Shown: positions 32,498 through 40,672, counted from the first letter of the stretch. The stretch: DNA of 64,000 nucleotides from Vibrio superstes (GCF_003569005.1 NZ_BCUR01000004.1:1587111-1651110), one strand, 5' to 3'. The notes: generated by a model from the letters alone, not told the origin. A program made the numbers and translations.

Positions 32498-33625
32498 TTA
32501 GTACTCCAAAGCAATAGTATCTTGTTCCCACATCTCAGCAATCAATCTTCCATTACTCCAGTTACTAGCATCCATCCCTAGAGCATCCGCAGTTAGTTGA
32601 ATAATCTTGTAATGCCATTTTTCATACTTAGGTTCAGTCGAGTAGCCACCACCAATCCAGAAACCATACCTATCCCAATGCAAATTATTAAGTGCACTAA
32701 GGCTTGGCATCATATCATCAGGTAATGCACTCAAACGCCCAGTAATGCGTCCTACACGGCTTTCATATTGCTCTTGTTCTGCTTGCTGACGCAACTCCTG
32801 CTCAGCCTTAACGTTTGCCTCAGCTTGCTTCAGCACATCCCCTAGGGAGCGTTCTCTTGGCTGGTGGATAGCATTCTGTGCTTCCTTGCTCATTTCACTC
32901 ATTACAACATCCTGTCTTTCAAAGAACTCCTTAACCATTTGCTCTTGCTGGTCATAATCATTTCTAGTCTCAATAGTCTCCAAACCACCACAAAGTTCAG
33001 CAAACTTGCTTTCTACCACATCCCATTCATTCACATTAATGCTAGTGCCTTTAGCCTCAATGCCTAATCGTTCCATCTCCAGAATCAGAACATCCTCAGG
33101 GCTCTTTGCTTCCCTACCTGTAAAGTCATCTTCACTCTCAGCTGAAACATACTTGCTCAATTGCAAAGAGTATTCCTTGAACTTCTGAGTGAAAGCACGA
33201 TCAAAAGCATGCTTGTCTTTATACTCAGTTGACGCACTCTTAAAGTACTCTAAGCCCTCACCATGCTCATTCCCTAATGTCCTATTCACACTTCGAGGCA
33301 ACACTACCAAGTTCTCAGCCACCAGTTTTCCACCTTTCGAGCTAGGGTATCTATGTCCCACCTCATAATTGAATCTTGTCTTAATTTTTCCGTTCTCACG
33401 GTGTATGCCCTTAGCCAAGTTGCTAAAGCGTCTTACATTTAACACAGCAATCAATTCTTCAAATGTATCCGGTAATTGGTTCGAGCCTCCACGCTCTGCC
33501 ATCCACCACAGCCAGCTATATGCCCCACTATTCATAAACTCATCACTACGGCATTCCATACACTTGCCATACAGCACTGTACGCCTCCGTTTTCTACACG
33601 ACTTACACGTTTTAATACTGCTCAT
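32498..33625 (-). CDS. Zinc-ribbon plus HNH-like protein, function unknown
   Basis: 375 residues. N-terminal zinc ribbon: Cys7, Cys10, Cys22, Cys25 (CKSC...CMEC). Residues 86-115 look like an HNH/beta-beta-alpha metal fold: EVGHRYPSSKGG (His91), AENLVVLP (Asn105), RSVNRTLGN (Asn114); the usual Asp before His is Gly. The middle is charged and helical, probably coiled coil (about 235-290); the C-terminal ~70 residues are Trp/Tyr-rich (NNLHWDRYGFWIGGG). Could be a nuclease of the element, a defence protein or a DNA-binding factor. No family recognised. Preceded by GGAGAT. Confidence 0.6.
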   Translation of the reverse strand: MSSIKTCKSCRKRRRTVLYGKCMECRSDEFMNSGAYSWLWWMAERGGSNQLPDTFEELIAVLNVRRFSNLAKGIHRENGKIKTRFNYEVGHRYPSSKGGKLVAENLVVLPRSVNRTLGNEHGEGLEYFKSASTEYKDKHAFDRAFTQKFKEYSLQLSKYVSAESEDDFTGREAKSPEDVLILEMERLGIEAKGTSINVNEWDVVESKFAELCGGLETIETRNDYDQQEQMVKEFFERQDVVMSEMSKEAQNAIHQPRERSLGDVLKQAEANVKAEQELRQQAEQEQYESRVGRITGRLSALPDDMMPSLSALNNLHWDRYGFWIGGGYSTEPKYEKWHYKIIQLTADALGMDASNWSNGRLIAEMWEQDTIALEY

Positions 33626-33769
33626 TCAAATCTCCATTTCGTAACCATTTTCAATAGGGGGACTAGTTTTAAAGTTTACGTATAAAACGTCTCGTAGGCC
33701 TTATACGCCAATGGATACGGCTGTTTTTTACTGTTGCACTTTCCCTTGCGCGGTTCACTTTCCAATCAA

Positions 33770-34333
33770 CTACTTTTCTGCCCAGTTGCGAACCACAGTT
33801 GAACGACCTAGTTTCAAATGCCTAGCCACTTCGCTTTGTCCCATACCTTGCTGTTTTAACTCCTGTACAGCCACATAGTTCTTTGAACCTGTCGGACGAC
33901 CCAAGATCTTGCCCTCACCCTTGGCACGCTCTAATCCAAGCATGGTACGCTCACGAATACGGTTTCTTTCAAACTCAGCAAAGCTAGCCATCATCTGCAA
34001 CATTAAACGACCCTCAGTGCTGCTCAAGTCACTCACTGGAAGATCGTGCACAAACAGCTTGATACCCTCGCTTGCTATCTTGTCCACTGTCATCTGTACA
34101 TCAATCGCATCTCTCCCCAATCTGTCCAGTTTCAAGACATGTAGCTCATCCCCACTTTCAATTTGGTTTTCTATCATCATTCTAAAGTTCTCCCTGTCCA
34201 TAGCAGGAACCGAGCCCGAGACCTCATCACTAATTACCCGGTCCGTGTTGATGCCCATACTTTTGAAAGCCTCTACTTGGTTCTCAATATTCAGTTCAGC
34301 TTTCGATACTCGCGCATATATAAATTGCCTCAT
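33770..34333 (-). CDS. Small serine recombinase (resolvase/invertase family)
   Basis: About 187 residues from ATG 34333, chosen since AGGA lies seven bases upstream and the family starts RQFIYARVS here; the frame is open to 34387. Catalytic Ser10 in YARVS, the LHVLKLDRLGRD motif (about 64-75) and FAEFERNRIRERT at the start of the E-helix are intact; C-terminal HTH (GMGQSEVARHLKLGRSTVVRNW). The family cuts and rejoins DNA by a phosphoserine link, for resolution or inversion. Three repeat sites lie just upstream, as for tnpR-res. Confidence 0.92.
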   Translation of the reverse strand: MRQFIYARVSKAELNIENQVEAFKSMGINTDRVISDEVSGSVPAMDRENFRMMIENQIESGDELHVLKLDRLGRDAIDVQMTVDKIASEGIKLFVHDLPVSDLSSTEGRLMLQMMASFAEFERNRIRERTMLGLERAKGEGKILGRPTGSKNYVAVQELKQQGMGQSEVARHLKLGRSTVVRNWAEK

Positions 34334-34350
34334 TCTCATTTCCTGTGTTG

Positions 34351-34466
34351 TGCCATAAAAGGGTGTGTCATTGTCATATTGTATCATTAAGTCTCTTGTC
34401 TAGTTTTATGACACATTAAAACAGCATTCCGTGCTTGTACCATAAAACACCCGTTTAATGACACAG
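34351..34466. promoter_or_regulatory. res-like site: three related inverted repeats
   Basis: Three subsites built of the same half motifs (CCATAAAA / GTGTCATT): 34351-34376 (GCCATAAAAGGGTGTGTCATTG in part), 34401-34424 (GTTTTATGACACATTAAAAC, near-perfect palindrome), and 34437-34465 (ACCATAAAACACCC...AATGACAC). Number, spacing and position just upstream of the resolvase fit a res site with three dimer sites that would also repress the gene. Confidence 0.6.
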
Positions 34467-34726
34467 TTAATTCCAGTAAAAAACCAACCTCAATTGGCTG
34501 GCTTCATAGTTGATAATACTGCGAACTTACATGTTGTGAATCTGACTACCTAATGCCACTTTATTTAGGGTTCTTGGAAACCGACTTCCCCTTTTGCAGT
34601 TAATGCGATGTGCCTATATCGCACATACCTCGAGCACCCAAATTCATTTCTTAAATGTATGCATCTTTATATATTCGCTTGAATATAAGGCTTCGGTATA
34701 AGGTTATTGGAGGGTTTAAGCTTGTA
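34467..34726. other. Island intergenic region, nothing recognised
   Basis: 260 bases between the res-like site and the lipoprotein terminator. No open frame with a ribosome site and no clear repeat was found. Confidence 0.4.
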
Positions 34727-34727
34727 T

Positions 34728-34756
34728 AAAAAAGCCCCTGATTTTACTCAAGGGCT
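34728..34756 (-). terminator. Terminator of the lipoprotein operon
   Basis: On the minus strand AGCCC...GGGCT stem with a long loop followed by TTTTTT, 25 bases after the stop at 34781. Confidence 0.65.
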
Positions 34757-34780
34757 ACACAGTAATTAGATGCTTGTTGC

Positions 34781-35374
34781 CTAATCGATAATAACGATCC
34801 TGCTTTTTTCAAGCTCCTCTATAATGCCTTCTACAACGCCATTCTGCATTGCAGATTTATGTGTATAAAGCGCACCACCAGCCTCTAAATTAACATTAGA
34901 CATCCATAAGACGTTTGCTTTCTTATCTAGCAGCTGAGCTGTCACACTTGCTGAGTTATCAAAACTGAACATTGCTGTTGATGTGCCCGTGGTAGACGCA
35001 GTAGCCGTATTACCCCAAACATTCATGTCAGTGTTCGAATTGTTAAATGAACCCACATATCCTTTTTGTGTTTTACCAATTGAGCTTTTCACTACAAGCA
35101 CATGGCTAACACCTTGCTTATCTATGTAATCAAGCATTTCTTCATTCGTACGCGCGAACTCAATACTTGTGCGAACTGAAACAACATCAACATTCTCGTC
35201 AGTCAACTCTTCAATCAGCTTATCTTCAACTTCAAAATTGTTAGCTACAAAAACACCAAGCTTGGTTACATTCACATTGGTAACGGTTGGAGCAAATCTT
35301 GATTTACTATTCGTAGACTGACACCCCACAGTGACCAGAGAAAAAGCTAGTACAAGCAATAATTTAATTTTCAT
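34781..35374 (-). CDS. Island lipoprotein 2, function unknown
   Basis: 197 residues with lipoprotein signal ending TVGC (Cys18). Mature part starts QSTNSKSRF, and has an alpha/beta pattern (TKLGVFVANNFEVEDKLIEELTDENVDVVSVRTS, HVLVVKSSIG) resembling small outer-membrane-associated lipoproteins of the periplasm, then a Ser/Thr/Asn-rich middle. No family recognised. Its ATG lies inside the end of the upstream lipoprotein gene (11-base overlap), so the two are co-translated. Confidence 0.72.
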   Translation of the reverse strand: MKIKLLLVLAFSLVTVGCQSTNSKSRFAPTVTNVNVTKLGVFVANNFEVEDKLIEELTDENVDVVSVRTSIEFARTNEEMLDYIDKQGVSHVLVVKSSIGKTQKGYVGSFNNSNTDMNVWGNTATASTTGTSTAMFSFDNSASVTAQLLDKKANVLWMSNVNLEAGGALYTHKSAMQNGVVEGIIEELEKSRIVIID

Positions 35375-36275
35375 TGCTCAACTCCTCGCTTGATCCTTTA
35401 GCTATGTCTAATTGACCACTTAGACCACCATCACGCATCATAAAATCATAAGTAATAACAAAATGCTGGCCCGTTTCCCAATCCATTCCAGCGTTAATTG
35501 CATCGTTCTCGTCAAATGTATCTTCTACAATGGAACCTTGGGGATTTCGGTACCTTATTTTTATACTTTGTAGTTTTGTCATGGATAGTTCGTATATATG
35601 AGTGGTGTATTCTGAATTGTAACCTTCAAATATAGTTCGGGTATTGCCAGTAGAACTTGTCTTAATATATCCAGTTTCTTCATCAACAACAGTCAACTCA
35701 GTGCCTAGAAACTCATATCCTGCCTCAAACATTCTACTTGAACCAACAAGTGTAAATACTGCGGTATGCAAAGGTAATGGAATGTCGGACAATAGTATCT
35801 GATTAACACCAGGAACAAGTTTCGTTCTACCAGCAACTGTTAATTGATTTTTAGAGGATACGCTAGGGTCATCATATAAACCTTGCAAACTAGTTATGTT
35901 AACAATGAAGTATGTATTCTCGTTGTTATTGGGTACAGAAATGTCACCAGAATCAAAGTCATTATAAGCTTCATAATTACCTTCAGACCAAAGTAGCCCG
36001 TCGTTATAATAATCCTCACCTTGTTTAACATCTAACAAATGGTTAGTTGCCTGCAATGGCATCCAATATCCATTGATAGGCATACAAAGAGTATTGTAGT
36101 TGAGGCAGTCCTGTTCATAACTAATCTCTGGAGCTGGCATTTTTTCATGACCATACCCGAATACTGAAAAGATTATATCTTTGTCTTGTCCATCACTAGG
36201 TGAATTTGAACCACCATCACCGCCACCACAACCTACTAATGTAGAAGCAATCACCAAAGCCAATAAACTGCGCAT
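35364..36275 (-). CDS. Island lipoprotein 1, function unknown
   Basis: 303 residues. Lipobox LVGC (Cys16) followed by GGGDGGSN, a linker seen in many surface lipoproteins of gamma-proteobacteria. The rest is beta-rich and acidic, with two Cys (DCLNYNTLC) that may pair. No family recognised. First gene of a two-gene operon. A CRP-like site lies about 102-123 bases upstream of its ATG. Confidence 0.72.
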   Translation of the reverse strand: MRSLLALVIASTLVGCGGGDGGSNSPSDGQDKDIIFSVFGYGHEKMPAPEISYEQDCLNYNTLCMPINGYWMPLQATNHLLDVKQGEDYYNDGLLWSEGNYEAYNDFDSGDISVPNNNENTYFIVNITSLQGLYDDPSVSSKNQLTVAGRTKLVPGVNQILLSDIPLPLHTAVFTLVGSSRMFEAGYEFLGTELTVVDEETGYIKTSSTGNTRTIFEGYNSEYTTHIYELSMTKLQSIKIRYRNPQGSIVEDTFDENDAINAGMDWETGQHFVITYDFMMRDGGLSGQLDIAKGSSEELSNEN

Positions 36276-36376
36276 TTACAAATTCCTTTTATTTGTATTC
36301 ATATATAAATTCTGCGCAGAAAGTAACAGAAGGCAAAGGGGGGCCAATACCCATTTCGTGCCACTTACACAACTGT

Positions 36377-36398
36377 ATAGGTGATCTATCTCACATAA
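36377..36398. promoter_or_regulatory. CRP-like site upstream of the island lipoproteins
   Basis: GGTGATCTATCTCACA matches the TGTGA-N6-TCACA consensus at nine of ten bases, with AT-rich flanks. Position suits activation of the lipoprotein operon. Confidence 0.6.
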
Positions 36399-36484
36399 AT
36401 TATGGTAAAGAGAATTACCATTTAATTTCCAAATACATCCCTATTAATTCATTGATTTGATTGATAAAAAAACACGCATGCAAC

Positions 36485-36515
36485 AAAAAAGCCCTAAGCT
36501 ATTAACTCAGGGCTT
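36485..36515 (-). terminator. Terminator of the large serine recombinase gene
   Basis: Minus-strand stem AAGCCCT / AGGGCTT with extra CT/AG pairs, then six T residues; lies 23 bases beyond the stop. Confidence 0.7.
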
Positions 36516-36537
36516 ATTGGTAACTTTGTTCTTCAGC

Positions 36538-38121
36538 TTAATTCTTTTCGTAATCGTAATCTGTCAATTTCCAGATACCTTTTTTACCCAATCTCCTAAT
36601 CGCTCTTGAAGGTGTCTTTGCACTCTGGAAAACCTGTTTCACTCTAGCCCCTGACCTCTTATCAAAATGCTCAATAGATACCAAAGAGCACCTATCAATA
36701 TTGCCTAACTTTATCTTAAAATGATTTAGCATCCGCCTAAGTTCTTCTCTAGCATGAATCTCTATTTGGCCACTCCCCGAACCACCAGCTAAATCAATCA
36801 ACTCATACATTGAGTTTACACTTTGAAGCTTACCTGTAGACAATTGAGCTTTTGCTATGTCACTTTCAATATTTGATATGTCAGCTTCAATAACGTTAAT
36901 TTTTCCAGCCAGTTCGCCAATCGACCTATTAACACTCACATTTGAAACATCAAGTTCCAATAAAGAATCTAATTTCTTTTGCAAAACCAAAGCTTCTACA
37001 ACTAAAGCATCTCTTTTAACTTCCAACTCATTGCTTGAATCAGTAACCCAATAGTTGAAGTACATAGGTCTGATAATCTGGTCTTTTAAAAAGTTCAAGA
37101 AAACATCAAATCTAAACAAGCCATGCTCACATGCCCCATTTACACCATTTTGGCATTGAAAGTAGCTAACCCCTTGTCTCTTTGAAGTAATGAAAAGCTC
37201 TCCACCACACATGCAACTACCATTATTTCTAAGCAAATTACGATGGCTACTAGTACTTCCCATCCTTATGTTCTTTGCCCTATCCGCTATGCACAGTTGA
37301 ACTTTGTTAAAAAGCTCAGTAGAGATGACTTTGGGGTAGTAATCCAGAACAGGATCACCAATAGCTACGTTCTTTCTATCAACACTTTTAGTAGGTTGGT
37401 ATTCGCCAAGAACAGTTCTAGCTTTAAGTAGGATGGATATATTGGCAGGACTCCAATCCTTGCCTCTTGCTGTTTTGAAGCCCATAGAATTGATTTGCTT
37501 AGCAACTTTCAAGTTACCCAGCCCTTGAGAGCTTAACTCAAAAACCTTACGAACAATCTCTACTTTGTCATTTACAACAAAGCTCATGCTGTCATCAGTT
37601 ACATTTAACCAGAACGGGCACTTACGTGTTTTTTTAGAGCCCTTCGGATTAGCCCTTTTAGCTTCCCACACAGCTTGCAAACGCTTAGACTTTACTTCGC
37701 TTTCTTCATTAGCACGCTGCATAGTCGCACCCGCTATTATGAAGTCAGAAAAATCCATATCACTGGTGTAACGACGTTTATCAATCAAGGTAACAACATC
37801 AACATGATCAGTTATATCCATCAATTGACGCATTGCTTTCTTTATCTTTTCACGGCTAAGTCTATCTAAACTTTCCACCAACAAAACGCTATTGGATGGG
37901 ATCTTGCCTTGCTGACAAGCCAAAAGAAATTGACCTAAACCTGCATCCTCATGTGCATTGCTTCCAGTCCAAGCACTTACACCAAGATCTTCATAGGTAT
38001 CCTCAGATAACTCAAGCTGATGCTCTATGCAGTATTTCTCAGCTAAGTCAGTCTGTCTTCGAATTGAATCCCCTGTTTCCTGTCCTTTTGATGAGAAACG
38101 CTTATAACTGTACGCCTTCAA
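36538..38121 (-). CDS. Large serine recombinase (site-specific integrase)
   Basis: 527 residues. Starts at TTG (38121), four bases after a perfect AGGAGGT. Catalytic domain with Ser10 (YKRFSS) and LLVESLDRLSR (about 80-90); recombinase domain GNLKVAKQINSMGFKTARGKDWSPANI (about 195-225); zinc ribbon with CMCGGELF and a later C...C pair (CQNGVNGAC); coiled coil (about 370-430); C-terminal basic tail. Such enzymes integrate elements between attP and attB with a very short core. It is the integrase of this island and lies near its right side, next to an att-like repeat. Confidence 0.94.
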   Translation of the reverse strand: MKAYSYKRFSSKGQETGDSIRRQTDLAEKYCIEHQLELSEDTYEDLGVSAWTGSNAHEDAGLGQFLLACQQGKIPSNSVLLVESLDRLSREKIKKAMRQLMDITDHVDVVTLIDKRRYTSDMDFSDFIIAGATMQRANEESEVKSKRLQAVWEAKRANPKGSKKTRKCPFWLNVTDDSMSFVVNDKVEIVRKVFELSSQGLGNLKVAKQINSMGFKTARGKDWSPANISILLKARTVLGEYQPTKSVDRKNVAIGDPVLDYYPKVISTELFNKVQLCIADRAKNIRMGSTSSHRNLLRNNGSCMCGGELFITSKRQGVSYFQCQNGVNGACEHGLFRFDVFLNFLKDQIIRPMYFNYWVTDSSNELEVKRDALVVEALVLQKKLDSLLELDVSNVSVNRSIGELAGKINVIEADISNIESDIAKAQLSTGKLQSVNSMYELIDLAGGSGSGQIEIHAREELRRMLNHFKIKLGNIDRCSLVSIEHFDKRSGARVKQVFQSAKTPSRAIRRLGKKGIWKLTDYDYEKN

Positions 38122-38137
38122 CTAAACCTCCTGATAC

Positions 38138-38166
38138 AAAAAAGCCCCAGATTTCTCTGAGGCTTA
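38138..38166 (-). terminator. Terminator of the proline-rich lipoprotein gene
   Basis: Minus-strand stem AAGCC(C)CAGA / TCTGAGGCTT followed by T residues. It lies beyond the att-like repeat at 38175, separating the lipoprotein gene from the recombinase gene. Confidence 0.65.
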
Positions 38167-38174
38167 TATTCTAC

Positions 38175-38208
38175 TTTATAGGTCTATTGTCAAGGGTATC
38201 GAATTGTA
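38175..38208. repeat. Internal att-like repeat
   Basis: The 21 bases 38175-38195 are identical to 39191-39211 at the island's right end. The following bases (GTATCGAATTGTA) resemble the attachment core. On the minus strand it reads YNSIPLTIDL-stop, nearly the same as the live gene's YNSVTLTIDL-stop. Sits 54 bases upstream of the recombinase start. Perhaps a relic junction of an earlier insertion or part of attP. Confidence 0.7.
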
Positions 38209-38220
38209 ATTTCAACCTTA

Positions 38221-39060
38221 CTAATTAGATAAACCGTCTATAGTGAATTGCACAGAATCAATAGCATCGTTATAACTATAGGGAACGGAACTCTCATCAT
38301 TTTTTAATTCCCAAGAGATGCTGACAATATCACCATTTATAGAGTAAACGTCCCCCAAATAGTATTCGTACAATCCTGTTTCTGAAATATACTTATATAG
38401 ACTAATGTTATCTAAATAAAACGGAGGCACATCCCCTCCCGAGCCAAAGTTTCTTTTGTACATATAACGGATATGAATTTCAGGGTAACGACCAGCATCA
38501 TCAAATTCCGTTAGGTATAGAAACTTATTAGGATATGGGCCACCCGTGTATCGATATTCAAGTATTAACCTAATGAAATCGTTATTAATATTGTATTCGA
38601 ACAATGGTGTTGAACCCGAACCGCAAGGGACAGAAAGAGCATCATTTTCATATATAGATACCAGATCTTCTACTTTCCTATATCGAACATCCTTATCACA
38701 TAGCTGAATATCTTTATCTATAATCAAAGGGATTTCAGGCTCTACTGGCTCACTTGGATCTCCACAATCAGCACAAGGTTCAGGATCTACAGGTGGCTCG
38801 ATAGGAAGCCCACCGCTCGGAGGAAGCAACAGTGGTAAATCAGGCAAAGGAGGCTGAATAGCTTCACAATCATCACATATTTCTGGTGGGATTGGAGGCA
38901 GTGGTGGCAGTCCTCCTTCTGGTGGGAGAATCTCAGGCTCTGTTGGTGGTGACGGTTCTACAACTGGCGGTTCTACAGGTTTTTGAGAGCTACTGTCATC
39001 ACCACCACCACAACCAACCAAAAGTACCAAAAAACACAAAGCATATTTTTTCATCATCAC
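38221..39060 (-). CDS. Proline-rich surface-type lipoprotein, function unknown
   Basis: 279 residues. Lipobox LVGC (Cys16) then GGGDDSSS, and a long Pro-rich stretch (about residues 28-112) with PPV-, PPLPP- and PEPC-type repeats, including two CxxC pairs (ICDDC, CADC). A beta-rich C-terminal domain follows (about 115-279). The Pro-rich arm suggests that the domain is held away from the membrane or crosses peptidoglycan. It lies between the internal att-like repeat and the right attachment core. Confidence 0.72.
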   Translation of the reverse strand: MMMKKYALCFLVLLVGCGGGDDSSSQKPVEPPVVEPSPPTEPEILPPEGGLPPLPPIPPEICDDCEAIQPPLPDLPLLLPPSGGLPIEPPVDPEPCADCGDPSEPVEPEIPLIIDKDIQLCDKDVRYRKVEDLVSIYENDALSVPCGSGSTPLFEYNINNDFIRLILEYRYTGGPYPNKFLYLTEFDDAGRYPEIHIRYMYKRNFGSGGDVPPFYLDNISLYKYISETGLYEYYLGDVYSINGDIVSISWELKNDESSVPYSYNDAIDSVQFTIDGLSN

Positions 39061-39129
39061 ACCTCTAAGAATAATCCTGTCACTCTAAATCAAACTTAGA
39101 AAGTTGAGTGCCCATTTCATGCCAAGAGC

Positions 39130-39163
39130 AAAAAAAAAGAACCTATCTTGGATAAGTTCTTTT
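39130..39163. terminator. Terminator at the right end of the island
   Basis: AAAAGAAC / GTTCTTTT stem, with further TATC/GATA pairs inside and a TTG loop, flanked by A and T runs. It is island DNA and now ends the OMP gene's transcript. Confidence 0.7.
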
Positions 39164-39191
39164 AAATTGTATGTTTCATATCGCTCGTATT

Positions 39192-40562
39192 TTATAGGTC
39201 TATTGTCAAGGTTACGCTATTGTAGTTACTGCCACCCTTGATACGTCCGTATTGAGACGATTTTTCAAAGATTGCTGAGCGGTGGTGTATTGAATAACCT
39301 AACCAAACACCGTCCATTGGTCGATAGTTAAACATCGAACCAAGGTTAACATCCACAGAGAAATCTAAATAGTTCAAGAAGTTGTTAGGTTCATAGCCCT
39401 TCTCATCAAATTCATTTTGCTCCAGTGAGTTGATCTTTGAGGTGTAAGACATACCTTCTGCAACACCAAGACGCCAGTCAAACGGCCAAGGTATGGTGTA
39501 ATATGCCTTGATAGCCAGAATGTATTCTTGGCTTGAGGCTTGGTCATCGTTACTCCAGTGCCAACCGAAACCAGGAGTTAAGTAGATATCTAACGGTAAC
39601 CCAAACAAACTATCTGTTAGAGGGTGTCCATAGAAAATAGTCGTGATTTGGCTGTTATATGGGTCGTCTTCAATATCACCACCGAGAATATCACCTAAGT
39701 TCGATGGCGTTCCCCAACCGTGTGCAATACGCACATAAGGCTTGTTAGAAAGGTGTGATTTACGCGGTTTGTCGGGGTCGTTGAAGAAGCCGATACCCAG
39801 GTAGTATTCTGTTTGCACTTGGTCATCGATAACCACTGCATCTTTGGCATTACCATCGAGTATCTGTACGCTAGCCGCGCCTAATAGATAGAAATTCGAT
39901 ATAACGTGGTAATTGGCACGAACACCAACAAAAGTGTCGACACCTGCATCGATATCTTCACCGAGGCCATAATAATAGGAGTTAAAATCACTGCTTTTCA
40001 AACGCAACGTACCATAGGGTTGTAACGTCAAAGAGCCAAATTGATACTCACCTTCGGTACCTATTGTTCCATACCAATTCCCATCGGTATCCGTCATTAT
40101 TTCCGAGTAAGCTAACCATTGGTCAGTGTATTGATATTCTCCTCTGATACCTAAATCGAGTTCATCAGCTCCATATTCATTCTGGATTTCTGCAGGGATA
40201 TCAACGAAACGAAGTCGTCCTAAAGCCGAAATATTCCAATCACTGTCCTTAGGGTTGTACAGGTATCCCCCTAGGGTTAAGCCTTTCACATAAACGTATT
40301 CATTCTCAAAATACAACATTGGAATAAAGGTACTAACGCGCTCAGCATCGTCTAAATCTAATCCATTTACATAGGGCACAGAGGCACTACGCACCACACC
40401 TGCGAGGCCCCAGGTTTGCTCTGGATTCTTTTTGGTATTCTCCGCGAGTTGAGGTTCTTCCGACTCGGCTGTTTGGGTCACCGGTCTTTCTTCCGCTATC
40501 GCAGCATTGGATAGGCAAACAGCGATCGATGCAGCCAGCATCTTGGGGTGAAATTTGTTCAT
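39192..40562 (-). CDS. MipA/OmpV-like outer-membrane protein with island-supplied C-terminus
   Basis: 456 residues. Signal peptide (ends SNAAIAEE), about 12-14 beta strands, and the ending GVWLGYSIHHRSAIFEKSSQYGRIKGG, which resembles MipA/OmpV proteins. The last residues after the 12-base core at 39214-39225 (TLTIDL, stop) are encoded by the island and replace the original YLQFDF found at 32174-32195. The terminal residue is therefore Leu, not Phe. Family assignment is moderate; it could be another porin-like family. Confidence 0.72.
   Translation of the reverse strand: MNKFHPKMLAASIAVCLSNAAIAEERPVTQTAESEEPQLAENTKKNPEQTWGLAGVVRSASVPYVNGLDLDDAERVSTFIPMLYFENEYVYVKGLTLGGYLYNPKDSDWNISALGRLRFVDIPAEIQNEYGADELDLGIRGEYQYTDQWLAYSEIMTDTDGNWYGTIGTEGEYQFGSLTLQPYGTLRLKSSDFNSYYYGLGEDIDAGVDTFVGVRANYHVISNFYLLGAASVQILDGNAKDAVVIDDQVQTEYYLGIGFFNDPDKPRKSHLSNKPYVRIAHGWGTPSNLGDILGGDIEDDPYNSQITTIFYGHPLTDSLFGLPLDIYLTPGFGWHWSNDDQASSQEYILAIKAYYTIPWPFDWRLGVAEGMSYTSKINSLEQNEFDEKGYEPNNFLNYLDFSVDVNLGSMFNYRPMDGVWLGYSIHHRSAIFEKSSQYGRIKGGSNYNSVTLTIDL
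39214..39225. repeat. Right attachment core (attR) of the island
   Basis: ACGCTATTGTAG, identical to 32196-32207 and in the same codon phase of the outer-membrane gene. Confidence 0.78.
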
Positions 40563-40672
40563 AGAGTCCTTTCAAAGCTTAAAACTAGCGACAAGGCTAA
40601 AAGTCACTATTTATTATAGGCTTACAATTCCAAGAAAGGTAAATATTGTTTTCGGTGCATGTCATTTGTCGG

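Larger units (their letters stand above)
32208..39213. mobile_element. Integrated island with large serine recombinase (~7.0 kb)
   Basis: Lies between two direct copies of a 12-base core (7018 bp from core to core). Carries, all on the minus strand, an HNH-like protein, small serine resolvase, two overlapping lipoprotein genes, large serine recombinase, and a proline-rich lipoprotein. Inserted at the extreme 3' end of an outer-membrane protein gene and replacing its last residues. Intergenic A+T content and codon use look different from the neighbouring core genes. No tail, capsid, plasmid-transfer or resistance gene was seen. Confidence 0.85.

Noticed and set aside
32498..39060. Prophage
   Set aside because: No capsid, tail, terminase, lysis or replication genes; only recombinases and small cargo.
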